A DNA stretch of 64,000 bases, taken from NCBI RefSeq assembly GCF_037975245.1, contig NC_092578.1:19734821-19798820 (forward strand). The letters are read 5' to 3'. Source of the stretch: Apostichopus japonicus. Taxonomy: Eukaryota; Echinodermata; Holothuroidea; Aspidochirotida; Stichopodidae. Made by a program: the position numbers and the translations under genes. Under the pieces are notes generated by a model, which was given only the letters and a program-made list of their open reading frames with translations, had not been told where the DNA came from and made no database searches. This document shows, piece by piece, positions 12,401 through 27,400 of this stretch (position 1 is its first letter; each line of letters opens with the position of its first letter).

Positions 12401-15400
12401 AAGTTATTGCATGGATTCCATTGTTAGCATTGTGAAATGGGATTGCAACTTTATTCCGTTATTGGTTGGAATCTCAATGTTGTTCAATATTCTTTTAATT
12501 ATACTTGCTCTTTTGAAACTTGTTTAGTAATTTCCAGGTCAGTTTGTTTGAATGTTTGGTTTAATCACATAGTACATCTATGGTAGTTTATTGGAAGCTT
12601 AATTCACAGCCTGCTTAATACAGTAGCCAGTGTAGTTCAATTATTTCTCACTCCGCATTAATCCTGTCGAGATGTAAAACGATGACCTTCGCTAATGTAA
12701 TGACATTATCGTAGAGTATTTTCTCCTGGTTTATTCTACAGAGCCTGCAGCCATCACAGTGCACCCTGACCAGATGTTAGCATCTCCAGCTGGTGGTTCC
12801 TTGCACACTAGCTGTGAGGGAGACTATACAGCTAGTATCAAATGGTACAAGAAGGGATTAAATGGAGATAATCCTACATCCATCACAGGCAATGTCTTAA
12901 GCTTCTCTGACCTTGATGCAAGAGATCAGGGATTTTATTTCTGCAGAGCTCAGGGAGGTGGAGCTTATGGAGATTCTTTTGCAGACAGTAACTCATTACT
13001 AGTTTTGTTGTTAGGTAATATATATTTAATCAAAAGCCAAAGTGAAATTGAATAATATAAAACAAATTATCCAACATATATATCTAGAGTACATGTACAA
13101 GGCATTGAAGTCTCTGCCCAAACCACGTGCGGCCATCTGAAAAAGTTAACTTTCCGTTGCTTGCAAGTGACGTTTTGTTCGTGTCGCTACATAATGCAGA
13201 CAGTACAGTAATACAACGTGATACCTTGTTATCTTTTATCTAGACCTGAGATGTCCACGCTGCTATGTACACAGTACTGTGGGTATTGACCGCAGCTGTA
13301 TGTACTGACTGCATGTACACTAGTGTCTTATTACCGATGGTAGCAATCTGTGTTTGTAATTTCTGGGATCGATGGTGGTGTCTAACACTTCTGTTACACC
13401 TCATTTGAAACTAGGCCAGATTACCGGCATTAGACGTTTCTTTTTGCGCGAGTCTTCTGTTACGATCAACTCGATCAAGGCCAGAATACACCTCCCCTTG
13501 GGTTCACAACTCAAATGACTAAACAGCACACTGTAAAATTTAACTTTAAATATAACAATAAGTATTTATTTAATTGTGTGTTCAAGGTAATTAAAATCAA
13601 ACACAGATCATTTATCAATATCTAAGCAGTTTACACTTAAACAGATTTAATAAGTTATACTATAATTTACTCACGACCTGGTGTGTGCCGCGACGCGAGC
13701 GCAGTGACAAAAGTCCTGACGAATATTCCAGCGAAACTTGTAGACGGACGAATGTCCAATATTGAAGAAATCCAGCTCCCAACTTGATGACTTCCACTTC
13801 GGAGGTCGACTACTAATGAATGTCCAAGTTGTGCTTGCAGCTTGTTTATCCTTGGATTCCCGTCCTTGGGTAACTCAGAGGCCACAATAAGTAGTGCTGA
13901 CTGGCACAGAACCGAAGACGGCTACACAACGATGGGCGACTTCGAAGCCGGTAAATTTTTAGCAAATCCACTAATAAAAAGACAGCTATAACTTTACTGT
14001 CAAACTAAGTGAGTATTTACTCACACTGGAATTGTAGGATTTACTTGAGCGAGATGCTATTAAACTCCTGGAGCCAAGATGGTTAAAAAACTCTTGATCT
14101 CAAATTATCAGGTGCTTATATAGCCTTTTCACAAGTCCAGAAAGATCTTGCAATGTCCATCCATTCTAGAAGCATCTTACAGTAGCTCCAGTTCAGTTCA
14201 ACCAACCCAAAAGGTCACTTCACCTTTCCAGGAAATCCTCACCTAGTGTTCTAAAAATAGCACAGGGAATGTCCCCTTGGCAGCACTCCAATGTTCTAGC
14301 ACGTTCCAATGTGTGCTGTATTTGAGATGATCTAAATTGTTCTCAAATGTTCTAACTCTTCTAGAAGCTTCTCAACTTTTCCAAATATTCTGCACACACC
14401 AGATATGCACACACACCAGGCAGTTCTATACTATGATTCTTAGATTAATTTATAATATTCTGTAATATTGATTTATAATACAACTAGTTGTTGCAAAAAT
14501 CATACAAATTATTGGGATTACTTAGGGGCCTGTAACACTTCACACCCTTTAACTCTGTAACTCTGTACCAGTTTCCAGATCAAGGTTTAGGCTTCAGTGG
14601 AGCAGGGAGTGGTACTGAGGTGTGATGTACTCACTGTTCATTAGAGGAATCATATAGAAATGTTACTTTAATAAGTTGATAAGATCAAAAATGAGGATAG
14701 CAAGCATGAAGAGATGTTTAAAATTGCTGGTGTAGCAGTACCGTTGTTTTGATGCGGTAATTTAAAAATAGATTTTAATGTTAAAGGGTCATAGTTCAAG
14801 ATTCAAATCTCTACACAGCTCTGTATGTTAATGAGGTTTTAGTTTAGTTAATTTGATACCTTCTTTATGCTAGCAACTTGAGTTGTATCATGTCTTGTAT
14901 GTTATAATTCATTCTCTTATTTGGTTACTCCTGAAGACAGAGACACATATCTACTGGAGATGAGGTTTGACAATCTGGTTTATTCTGATGAGATAGCTGA
15001 CCCAACCAGCCCTTTCTTCAGTGCCAATATTAGTGTTGTTCAAGAAGGGGTACGTTTTAATGTACATCAAATATTTGTCATTTAAAAGAATTCATATCTA
15101 CTTGATACAAAATGTTGTCAATTAAGAATGTGCTAGCCAATCATCTTTATTCACTCCCCCAGATGATCCTGCAGACAATAAATGCATAGTTGAATTCAGT
15201 CAGATGGTTTTATATATGTATCTGTAGAGCAGAAGGGTGTATCAATTACAAGGCATGGCAACAGATAAATAACTATGAAGGATATTAATAACTCCATTAG
15301 ACTATATGAAGATAACATTATCAAGAAATAAAGGAGTTGACAACTGGTGAGAAAACTAATTATTATTTTGAAAACTTTGCTGAAAATTTCTTTTTGTATC

Positions 15401-18400
15401 TGGTCAGTTTTTGAATCTTTTTACTTCATAGTGTCTATGATTTTATCTTTATAGCAACCGCAGAGTGAGTGAATCATTTGGAAAAATAATGTTTCTTCAT
15501 TACAGTGAAATAGTATATCTATTGCATAATATGTAAAGCCCTACCTGCATAATTGTCCCTGACAGTCAAGCCTGCCTAGAAGAAAAACAGTCCTCAACTT
15601 CACTTGAGCATCACTAATTGTTACTTGATAGCATAAACTACCCCAAATACTGCCATGAGGATTCATCCTTGAGCACACCTAATTAAATTGACCAGTCACC
15701 CTATGATTGTAGACACAAGTGCTCTAATTGCCAGCACTCCTGTGTGTGAAGTTGGCTTGACCACTGAAATATAACACAATAGCCTATGTTTAATCATGAA
15801 GTTGTGCAGAGGAGCATTCAGTATGGCTAGCATTACCAACTTAGTAAGATATTCAATCTCTCAGGGATTCTGGTAGTATTAGCTATAGGCAGGGAAGATT
15901 GTAATGTAAAATTCATCCAATATTATTAAAATGACATATTCAAAACATTTGCCCTTGTGACATCATGCCTTAATGATGGCAGTCAAGTTATTTCTGGCCC
16001 ACTTTACAGAGAGCCAAACGTTCCATAAATGTCGAAAAAGAAAGTGAAGTGTCTAAGTTAATATATAAATATATATGTCCAATACAATATATGTTACAAT
16101 TCCATATGAACATGTCGAAACAAAATACCTTTGTCTATTTTTACATGATTAATTCCTGTGCGGGCAATTGTGCCTTTGAGGTTGCTGCATGGGCCCCGTT
16201 ACAGTAAAAAAATGAATTCGTTGGTATTTTTGAATACCGCAATGTTCAATAGAGCCAACACCTCTAAAAGAGTTATCCTGCTTTATGTTAACATAATCAA
16301 ATCATGTGTGGGCCATAGGCCCTTTATGGCTGTTGTGTGGGGCCCGGTAGAGATAAAAGTCGTAGATGGTATTTTTTGGTTTCTCCAATGTATAAAGGGT
16401 CCAATGCAACTACAGGAATTATCCTTGTGTCTTTGCACATGATTAAATCATGGGTGGGCCATGGACCCTTGAGGTTGTCTGGGCCATGGTAGAGGATAAA
16501 TTTGCAGTAAATAAAAAAAAGGGCCCAAAAATTGCACTAATTAGGCATCAACGTGATCCCTTTGGCTTGAATATTTTATTTCCTTCTCTCAACATGCTGA
16601 CACAAGTTTTGGGCATTCTCATATAAATCTTGACGTACAGTTTTGGGCATTAACAAAACGTTGGCGCGCGCCGATGTTCCAAAATTATATATATTTATAT
16701 TTTATTTTATATTATTTTATATATACATCAATATTGTATCTAGCAAGCAATGTTGACATGACCAGTGTAGTACGTGTCATGCTGTTACAAGTTGTCGACA
16801 TGCTGATGTTGAATTTTACATGTTGATAGACGCAATGACGTATATATATTGTATTTTGTTTCGACATGTAACATTTGAATAACATGTAACATTCGAATTG
16901 TAACATGTTGATATTGAATTGGACATATATATATTAACTTGGACACTTCACTTTCTTTTTCGACATTTATGGAACGTTTGGCTCTCCGTACTGGTTTCAA
17001 GTTTTCATCAATATACGTTCAATTTGGCAATTTCAAGTAAACAACACTTGAAAACAGGGGCAACATAATTTAGATAGACTAGCTGCTGTAATCAGCATGG
17101 AATATTTTATTGTCCCCAAGTGAGGGATCATTTGTCTCTAGTCAATTTTATTAATTTTGAAACAATTCATTTGCTTTATAATTGATTACTGCTCTGTCAT
17201 TTCTAATCAAACTGATTTTTCAAGCCAGCCAAGAACTTGAATTGTTTATGCTGCAGGTTTACAGAAAATGACCACAACTTCCATTAAATATCCTTAATAT
17301 TACATTTTTTTTTGCTTTCTTATGTTTGCCATTAGATTGCATCATCCCTCTTGGAGTCTGCAGATATTGAAGATATTACTGATGTCACAGTTCAAAGGTT
17401 AAGGTCTGGCAGTGTTGTAGTTGAAGCACTAATAACCCTGGCGATGGCTGCAACAGTGGAGGAGGCAAAGAATACTTTGGTTGAATATCCCCTCGGATCT
17501 ATTGGGAACAATATAACTATTGATAACCAGTCTGTTTCCTTCCAAAGTACTTGTAAGTGTTGACATCAATCAGTTCTCAAGAAATGGGATTTAATTTGAC
17601 CTTGATATCCTCTTTGATCTCCAAAGTCACACATGTGCAATTTTAAACACTGAAACACTAAATACCAATATATTGTGCAATCAACTCTCTCTATTAATAT
17701 TATGTTAAATTGTGTTAAAACAAAACAAGTAATATTTCATTTCCCAAAGGGTGCAACTTTATGACAAGTGGTATCTGCAGTTAATTAGTACTGACCTACA
17801 CTAGCTAGCACCATAGACTTATGTGTTGGTACATCTAGTATCTGTTCACAAGGCTATATATAAACCGACTAGGCTTTAAAGCTCAAAAATGCACACACTC
17901 AATCATATATATCGGAATGACTACAGCAAAATATTTTATCCAGCCCTCAGTCCAGGTGCCAATTAATACTATAAAGACTATAAATATTTCTTTATTTTTT
18001 CCTTTAGCATTTTGTGCGGCACAGGGTCTTAATAACACTTTGGCTGGTCAATTAACATTCCTAAAATCTGAGATATCCCAGACTGCCCAGTCAGTGGAGC
18101 TGTGCCCGGGATATACTACCACAGGTAACACTTATATCTTTTCATTAAATCTGGAATCTAGTTGAGCTTTCCTTGAAAATACTCATTTTATAAAATGCGA
18201 GTCCACTTTTAAATGATGACCACGGTCCATTCAATCATATTGAGGTAACTTAAGTTCTTTAATCATAGTTAGCTAGGCAATTAAGTAAACTATATATGCT
18301 ATCAACTTGTCTTGTTGGGTTTGGGTGTTTTTAAATGTGTGTTTGTAGCTTTCTAAACACAAGATGACCAACTAATAAGCAGCTCTCATACGTGACTTGA

Positions 18401-21400
18401 TTAGGCTCAATCAGAATTATGTGCAAATTAAGGTCACAAAGATAATCTGCATGAAAGTGTTGCATAATATCCCTTTTCGTTAATAGCTAGAATATGGATA
18501 TGCAGCTAAATGTAGGTGCTGTAACCAGTCAAGGTTGAATTGACCGACTGCCAAAACAAAATTTTGTTGCAATACTTTTGGCCATCCCTCTTTATAACAG
18601 GAAACATATTAATCTAGATGCTGTAACTGTGCTAAGAATGACTTGTTTGTGGTTTCACAAACCCTTTGCCTTATAACTTTAGACCATTACATTGTATGTG
18701 TTCATTGTATATCTATCAGAAACAGTAATTTTAGACTGAGCTGTATCATTTCTAATCAATAGAACAAACTGCGAACCATAAACTATGTGCCCATGGATGT
18801 GACCATGAACCATGTGAACCATGTGACCATGAGTTATGTGCCCATTTACTGTGAATCATGTGACCATAAACTATTTGCCCATGAGTTATGTGACTATTTA
18901 CTGTGACTAATGTGACCATGAGTTATTCGACTATTTACTGTGACTCATGTGAACCATGTGACCATGAGTTCTGTGACCAATTACTGTGAACCATGTGACC
19001 ATGACTTACGTGACCATTTACTGTGACTCATGTGACCATGAGTTATGTGACCATTTACTGTGACTCATTTGACCATGAGTTATGTGACCATTTACTGTGA
19101 CTCATGTGAACCATGTGACCATGAGTTATGTGACCATTTGTTTTCTTAAGGGGGATCTCCGAGGGCTACAAGGATGTGCACAGGTAATTTTGTGTCTCCT
19201 AGTGTCTGGCAGGATCCTGTCTTGAACAACTGCTTCGATGGAGAGGAGAGTGAAGAAGACACAGATATTCTTGAGACTCTTGTAGAGGTAACTGACTATC
19301 AATTGCTAGCATTTAAAACTAGCAGATTAAAGTTCTCTGTATCTGCTTACACATAACTCTATCATAGATAAGATAAGTTAGGATTGCCCAACAACTAAGG
19401 GCTTGATAGTTCAGTTGCTACAAGCTTTGGACCTAAATTCCTGCATGATTACAGCACTGAATGAGTTCTCATGATGGCAACATATATGTTTGCTCTTCCA
19501 ACGATTTCTTGATAATAACGAGAATATCTTACTTCATCAGTGTGCAATCATATTGTGTTACCTATAGATTGTTGGGTAATTATGATGAGTTAAATTAACT
19601 TGGAGATGGTGTTTAACTTCAACCTCCATGAAATGTGTCTCTTGTCATCTATTGAACAAAGGGTATGTGGTTACCAACAGTTGTGTTATAAGGAGCCATA
19701 TGTAACATGAAATTCAGGATGTAGAAATTAAAGTCAAATTTAAACTTCAACCTTTCCAGCTTACTGCACTAAAAGCTTAGTGAAAATGACACTGTTCTAT
19801 GCAACTTACATATCAATGTTCATTATTTGTATTGAGTTATCTGTCGTTAAACATTTTGAGCTAACTAAAATTCACCAGATTTATTAACTGTCTTAAGAGT
19901 CTGTCGATTCTACAAACTTCAATCAAAATTTGCAAGCCCCGTCCAACAGATCATACGCCAATCAGGGCAACAAAAAATTAATTTCTTTCTTTTGATTGTG
20001 ACAGCTTTCTCTATGAAACCCCACCTGTTCAGAGTGCATTTAGAATAAGAAACATTGAATCTGCTTTGGAAGTTTTATTTCGAAAATTCATCAGCAAACA
20101 CGTATTGAGACTTAAAAGAATTAACATCTGCTGGCTTGTTCCTAATTGTCAGTGGAAGTGAACATTGACAGCTTGACAAATGTATGTGTTTATTTGACTG
20201 TATCTGAGTATGCAAGGCTAAATCACTGCATGACTAAATCACTAATTAATAGAGCTAATTACAGCTCAGAACAGCCTGGGAGGTCAATGCCTTTATAGCT
20301 TATCATGGCTCAATTTTATTCTATCAAAACAGAAATTTCTTTTGAGCTTCAACTTTATTATCAGTTGCTTCCTAGCAGGCTGTGTCTGTGTCTCTTACAT
20401 TATGATTCCATTTATAGACTTTGGAAAACAATCCAGTCACAGCGGATAATGTGACACAGGTGTCTCGTGACGTGGCTGACGTCACTGGAACTGTTGATCT
20501 TGATGGTGGAGATCTGGATCATGTTGCAGAACTCCTCAAGATAATAACTAATGTGAACAGCTCATCGCCAGAGGTAATTTGAAATGAAATTTATTACCTT
20601 GAAGGTTTTTAAGTTAAACTAAGAAATTCTTGAAAGAAACACAAATGGTCACACTAAGGTGTGTAAAGAAGCATCAAATGATGATTCAGTGAGTAAACCA
20701 CCTATAACAGCCTAGGTCACAGCCTAGGTCACCAATAATATATATAAGCTCTCTTCATTAGTTTGAACACAAACATTGTCACAACATTGGTAATAACTTG
20801 CCATTAATTAAGCAACAATTGTAAATGTCATCGTTATGGCAACTTAAAGACCAACCCGTTCTTAATTTGATTAGTTGTCAATTCTTAGCGTGTTTATAAA
20901 TCAGTTAATGTAACACTAATGATTACATTTCATGTTTACAGGTAACCAGTAACACTGTCGAGATTGTTGATAATGTTCTAGATTTCGAGGAGAATGCGTA
21001 TGAGGAGGATGTTTCAGTGGAAGCACCCTCACGAATTCTGCAAGCCCTGGAAAACCAGCTGACTAATTTACATCAAGGAGGGGATGATGTGAACTTTACA
21101 GATGTGCGAGGATTTGTTGGTGCCGTGGCGTTTACAGCTGACAAAGAATATTTTTCATCTGAGATAACATTTGGGAATTTTTTCAACTCTGATAAGCAAA
21201 CCATCAGAGGCAACTTGAATGAAAGTCTAACAGATACCTACAGAGGCATTGATCCATCTCTGCTTGATGACGTCAAGGCCTCTGTAACGCTCCCAATAAC
21301 TCTGCTAGATGACATCCAGTTTGGTAAAGATATTATCAGATCACATATATGCTGATCAGTGCTATGTGTAATAACCGAAAGGCCTCTATAACACTCCCAA

Positions 21401-24400
21401 TATTTCTGCTAGATGACATCCAGTATGGTAAAGAAATGATCAGATCACATATATGGTGATCAGTGCTATGTGTAATAACCGCAAGGCCTTTATAACACTC
21501 CCAATATTTCTGCTAGATGACATCCAGTATGGTAAAGAAATGATCAGATCACATATATGGTGATCAGTGCTATGTGTAATAACCGCAAGGCCTCTATAAC
21601 ACTCCCAATATTTCTGCTAGATGACATCCAGTATGGTAAAGAAATATCAGATAACATATATGGTGATCAGTGCTATGTGTAATAACCGCAAGGCCTCTAT
21701 GGAGTGCTCTTTGTGTATCTAAGAAATTAACTCATGAAATGATATTCTTTCAAATATCTTAGAAACATCCAGCCTGTTTTTGTTTAATATAGGCTGTGTT
21801 TGAGATGATGTCATGTGCTTTCGAGGGGGAGGGCTTCCACATAACATGCTATTTATCCTTTATGCTGAGGCTATATACTATAAGTATATAACCTCATACT
21901 ATTAGTATATTGTGCTGAGGCCTGTTCATTTCTTATAGTTATATATAAGTAGGCCTACACCTATATATAACTATAAGTTTATTTTTCCTTCAACACACTG
22001 CAGATGCATCAGATTCAGTTCCTGTGACCTTCGTCATTCATCGTACAAGTAATCTCTTTACCAGCAGAGATAACCAGACAGAAGTGGTTGCAAGTCTCAT
22101 CGTCGGGGCAACCATTGAAGGAAAGAGCATCGATAACCTGAGCAGTCCAGTAGTTACAAGATTTCATTTATTGCCTGTGAGTGAATAAGAAACAGTTTTA
22201 TCAGTAATTTGTGGATGTTTCCAAGAAGCAAGAGCTTTTTCAAGTCCCCAACTCTCTGAAGGCCTTGAGATAAATATTGACATTCATGCTTTAATCTCAG
22301 GTCCCATGAAAGTCACTCTGACATTAAATCATGAAAATTGTTGTTATGGTTTTCAACTGTGGTCAAAAGACTAAGTGTAATGATGTATCATGCAAACTGT
22401 AACTATGAACAGAATGCCGTGATGGCTCTTGACATTGAGGAGTCCTTTACATGCATGGAGTCGATTCTTTGCCTGCCAAGTAAGCAGCTGTATCATAAAC
22501 TGGTGGCAAGTTTGTCACTCTAAATAGATTATGATCTAGATTTACTCTTTGAGTCTGAGCCAAATACGAGTAAAGGTTAGGTGAAAAACAAATTGCAGTT
22601 TATGTTAGATTCTTGTTTGGAATAAAGACAAGGAACGTCTGTTAACATGTGAAGTTTATTATAACGAGCAATTTATTTAACTGTTGTAGTATTATGAAGT
22701 TTAATATAACGAGCAATTGATACAAGCTGTTGTGGTCTTATGAAGTTTATTGTAATGAGAATTTAATATTTGTGGTATTATGAAATTGATGAAATGTTTT
22801 CCTTTTCTTTGACATTCTCAGTTGGATGGTGTTGGTGATGAAAGGCGATGTGTTTTCTGGGATTTTCAGTTGGCAGGTGGGTATGGGGGTTGGTCCTCAG
22901 AGGGGTGTGAGTTGGCGTCTGGTCCAGATGATGAGTCGGATGATCCTATTGTAGAGTGTAGATGTAATCATCTCACAAACTTCGCCATACTTGTGGTAAG
23001 TGATCGGAATTTATGCAGGGAAAGCTTCTGTGTCTCTGAGAGCTTTATTTTTCTAGTTCTAGTAGTAGTAGTTTCTATCTTTGCTTAACTCACTCATGAT
23101 AGTGTTGCAGATCCTAACTACTAGTAGACAAATTGCAATGTATCTCGGCAGTCAGATAAAGGAACGATATATACATATAAGTAGAGAGCCATTCCATTAC
23201 TAAAAGTATGCACGTTCAACCAAATTGAGACAATCAATTCTTCATGAGGGTCTGTGTGTTACATGGTTAATTAAAGCTTTTAAAAATGAAACAGTATAAA
23301 GTTGAAACTTACTGTAAGTTACTTATTGCTTACAATTGGTAAACATTCATGTTATCTGGCATCATTTTTGAGTGGTTTGAACTTTTTACGGCTCTACGGC
23401 CACACCCACTCCTTCAGCTTCAGTTAAGGATAGCATCAAACACCAGTTGAGCATAGCATCAAACACCAGTTAAGCATAACATCAAACACCAGTTAAGGAT
23501 AGCATCAAACATCAGTTTAAGGATAGCATCAAACACCACTTAAGCATAGCATAAAACACCACTTAAGCATAGCATCAAACACCACTTAAGCATAGCATCA
23601 AGCATCAGTTAAGCATAGCATCAAGCATCACTTAAGCATAGCATCAAACACCAGTTAAGGATAGCATCAAACACCAATTTAAGGATAGCATCAAACACCA
23701 GTTAAGCATAGCATAAAACACTCCTTAAGCATAGCATCAAACACCACTTAAGCATAGCATCAAGCATCAGTTAAGCATAGCATCAAACACCAGTTAGGCA
23801 TACCATCAAACACCAGTTAGGTATAGCATCAAACACCATGCATAGCATCGAACACCAGTTAAGCATATCATCAACACCAGTTAAGCATAGCATCAAACAT
23901 CAGTTAAGCATAGCATCAACACCAGTTAAGCATAGCATCAAACACCAGTTAAGCATAGCATCAAACACCAGTTAAGCATAGGATTAAAACTGATACTTTA
24001 GAATTTAACTTTCTATTGCTTTTATTTGGCTCCAATATGATTCATATACGTTTTATTTCAATAGTTCAAATTGATCACGATTTTAGTTCACATGTTTGTT
24101 CACTGCCGCATGTGACTATAGTCATTTCATTTAGTTTTTCTTTGTTTTCAATTGATGACAGGACATACAGGGAGATATCGATAATGTTGTTCTTGATGTT
24201 CTGAGTATCATTGGATGTGTGGTGTCAGTTGTTGCCCTTGTCATCACCATAGTAACATTCTGTGCCATCAAGTAAGTCTTTAATATGTTTAAAGTGTCAT
24301 AACCATCAGCACATAACTGGCTACATATATGTACATACTCCCTGTATGTAGGCCTACATATACATATGAACATACTCCCTGTATGTACATATATGTACAT

Positions 24401-27400
24401 ACACCCTGTATGTATAGGCCTACATATATGTACATACAGGGTGTATGTTCATATATGTACATACAGGGAGTATGTACATATATGTACATACTCCCTGTAT
24501 GTAGGCCTACATATATAAATGAACATACTCCCTGTATGTACATATATGTACATACACCCTGTATGTAGGCCTACATATATGTACATACAGGGTGTATGTT
24601 CATATATGTACATACAGGGAGTATGTACATATATGTACATACAGGGAGTATGTTCATATGTATATGTAGGCCTACATACAGGGAGTATGTACATATATGT
24701 ACATACACCCTGTATGTAGGCCTACATATATGTACATACAGGGTGTATGTTCATATATGTATAAAAAAAAAATATTAGGCAAATATTATCCATTTGTCTT
24801 AACAAATTTAATAACTCAACCAAAGTACTTTCTTTTTATTTCATCCTCGGTAACATTCAGGTTGTCCTTTTAGTTGAGGCAATAAATAACTTATATTTAC
24901 ATATTGGGCTTTATGCTAATACTATGCTAATATTATGCTAATACTATGCTAATATTATGGAAATAGAACCTGAACTGGTAGCAGTGTAGTTTGAACTGTA
25001 TTCAATATATCAAGATTAATGTTGCACTTTAACTCATACCGGATTAATACAACGACATGTTTCTTTCACTTTCAGGAAACTCCGGTCCAAGCAACCTCAA
25101 CAGATTTTAATTAATCTCTGCTTTGCTCTCCTTGGTCTCTACCTTTCATTCTTGATCGGGATTGACCGTGCAAATTTGGGAGCTGTTTGCATCATGTGTG
25201 GTGCCCTTATTCACTACTTCTGTCTCGCCACTGTTGCATGGATGTGTGTAGAGGCGATGAACATGTATATCTTGTTCGTTAAAGTCTTTAACTCAGGTGT
25301 CCAACATTTTATGAAGAAGGCAGCTTTGGTTGCATGGGGTAATCATTATTTGTATAAGTATTTAAGTTCCATATATTCAGAGGAGGTGCAATAGGGTTCA
25401 TATCTATGGTGATGGGGGGGGGGGGGGAGGGGGAGGGAACAGGCAATGTTTGAGGGACAGTGGTTCATGTGATATTGATTCAAAGGGTTAAACCACAAAA
25501 TTACCTCCAAAATATCCAGAGTGACAAACTGGATCCTCTTTGCAATCTGTAATTTACAAAGTAATGGACAGTTTGGAAGTATGATGCACCCTATGCAAGA
25601 TCAATTAATGAAATCTAAACTTAATAAACTGTTACATTCATTTTTGACAGGTCTTCCTCTTGTGGTTGTGGTAGTATCGGTCGCTGTGAAGTCAGTAAAT
25701 TACAGAGGAGATTAGTAAGTAACATCCTGATGGGTTACAGTTCCTCTGTTAATGACCTTCAGTCTTGCTCCCAAATTTTAGCTTGTGAGAGTTGTTGTTT
25801 TGATCAACCTTCCAAATAATTTGGCATATATTTCAAGGAGTATTTAATTACACATTTAATGCTTTAGTGAGAGGGAATATATTTCAAGAGTGCTAATGTA
25901 ATGTTAAGTTAATTCTGCTGTTTTTGAACGTGCATGGACCTCAAACAATAGGTTAAATCTGCTGATCATAAACATGCATGGGCCTCAAACAATAGGTTAA
26001 ATCTGCTGATCATAAACATGCATGGACCTCAAACAATAAGTTAAATCTGCTGATCATAATCATGCATGGGCCTCAAAAAATAGGTTAAATCTGCTGATCA
26101 TAATCATGCATGGACCTCAAACAATAGGTTAAATCTGCTGATCATAATCATGCATGGGCCTCAAACAATAGGTTAAAACTGCTGATCATCATCATGCATG
26201 GACCTCAAACAATAGGTTAAATCTGCTGGTCATAAACACGCATGGACCTCAAACAATAGGTTACATCTGCTGATCATAAACATGCATGGACCTCAAACAA
26301 TAGGTTAAATCTGCTGATCATCATCATGCATGGACCTCAAACAATAGGTTAATGCTGTTGATCATAAACATGCATGGACCTCAAACAATAGGTTAAATCT
26401 GCTGATCATAATCATGCATGGACCTCAAACAATAGGTTAAATCTGCTAATCATAAACATGCATGGACCTCAAACAATAGGTGAAATCTGCTGATCATAAT
26501 CATGCATGGACCTCAAACAATAGGTTAAATCTGCTGATCATCATCATGCATGGACCTCAAACAATAGGTTAAATCTGCTGATCATCATCATGCATGGACC
26601 TCAAACAATAGGTTAAATCTGCTGATCATAAACATGCATAGACCTCAAACAATAGGTTAAATCTGCTGATCATAAACATGCATGGACCTCAAACAATAGG
26701 TGAAATCTGCTGATCATAAACATGCATGGACCTCAAACAATAGGTTAAATCTGCTGATCATAAACATGCATGGACCTCAAACAATAGGTTAAATCTGCTG
26801 ATCATAAACATGCATGGACCTCAAACAATAGGTTAAATCTGCTGATCATAATCATGCATAGACCTCAAACAATAAGTTAAATCTGCTGATCATAATCATG
26901 CATGGACCTCAAACAATAGGTTAAATCTGCTGATCATAAACATGCATAGACCTCAAACAATAGGTTAAATCTGCTGATCATAAACATGCATGGACCTCAA
27001 ACAATAGGTTAAATCTGCTGATCATCATCATGCATGGACCTCAAACAATAGGTTAAATCTGCTGATCATAATCATGCAGGGACCTCAAACAATAGGTTAA
27101 ATCTGCTGATCATAATCATGCATGGACCTCAAACAATAGGTTAAATCTGCTGATCATCATCATGCATGGACCTCAAACAATAGGTTAAATCTGCTGATCA
27201 TAATCATGCATGGACCTCAAACAATAGGTTAAATCTGCTGATCATAAACATGCATGGACCTCAAACAATAGGTTAAATCTGCTGATCATCATCATGCATG
27301 GACCTCAAACAATAGGTGAAATCTGCTGATCATAAACATGCATGGACCTCAAACAATAGGTGAAATCTGCTGATCATAAACATGCATGGACCTCAAACAA

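Noticed and set aside
14939-14940. AG at 14939-14940 as the SEA exon acceptor
   Set aside because: It would put TGA in frame after a few codons; the AG at 14935-14936 keeps phase and the SEA start.
24131-24778. Six overlapping frames in both strands made of MYIYVHT-like repeats
   Set aside because: They are translations of a palindromic satellite inside an intron.
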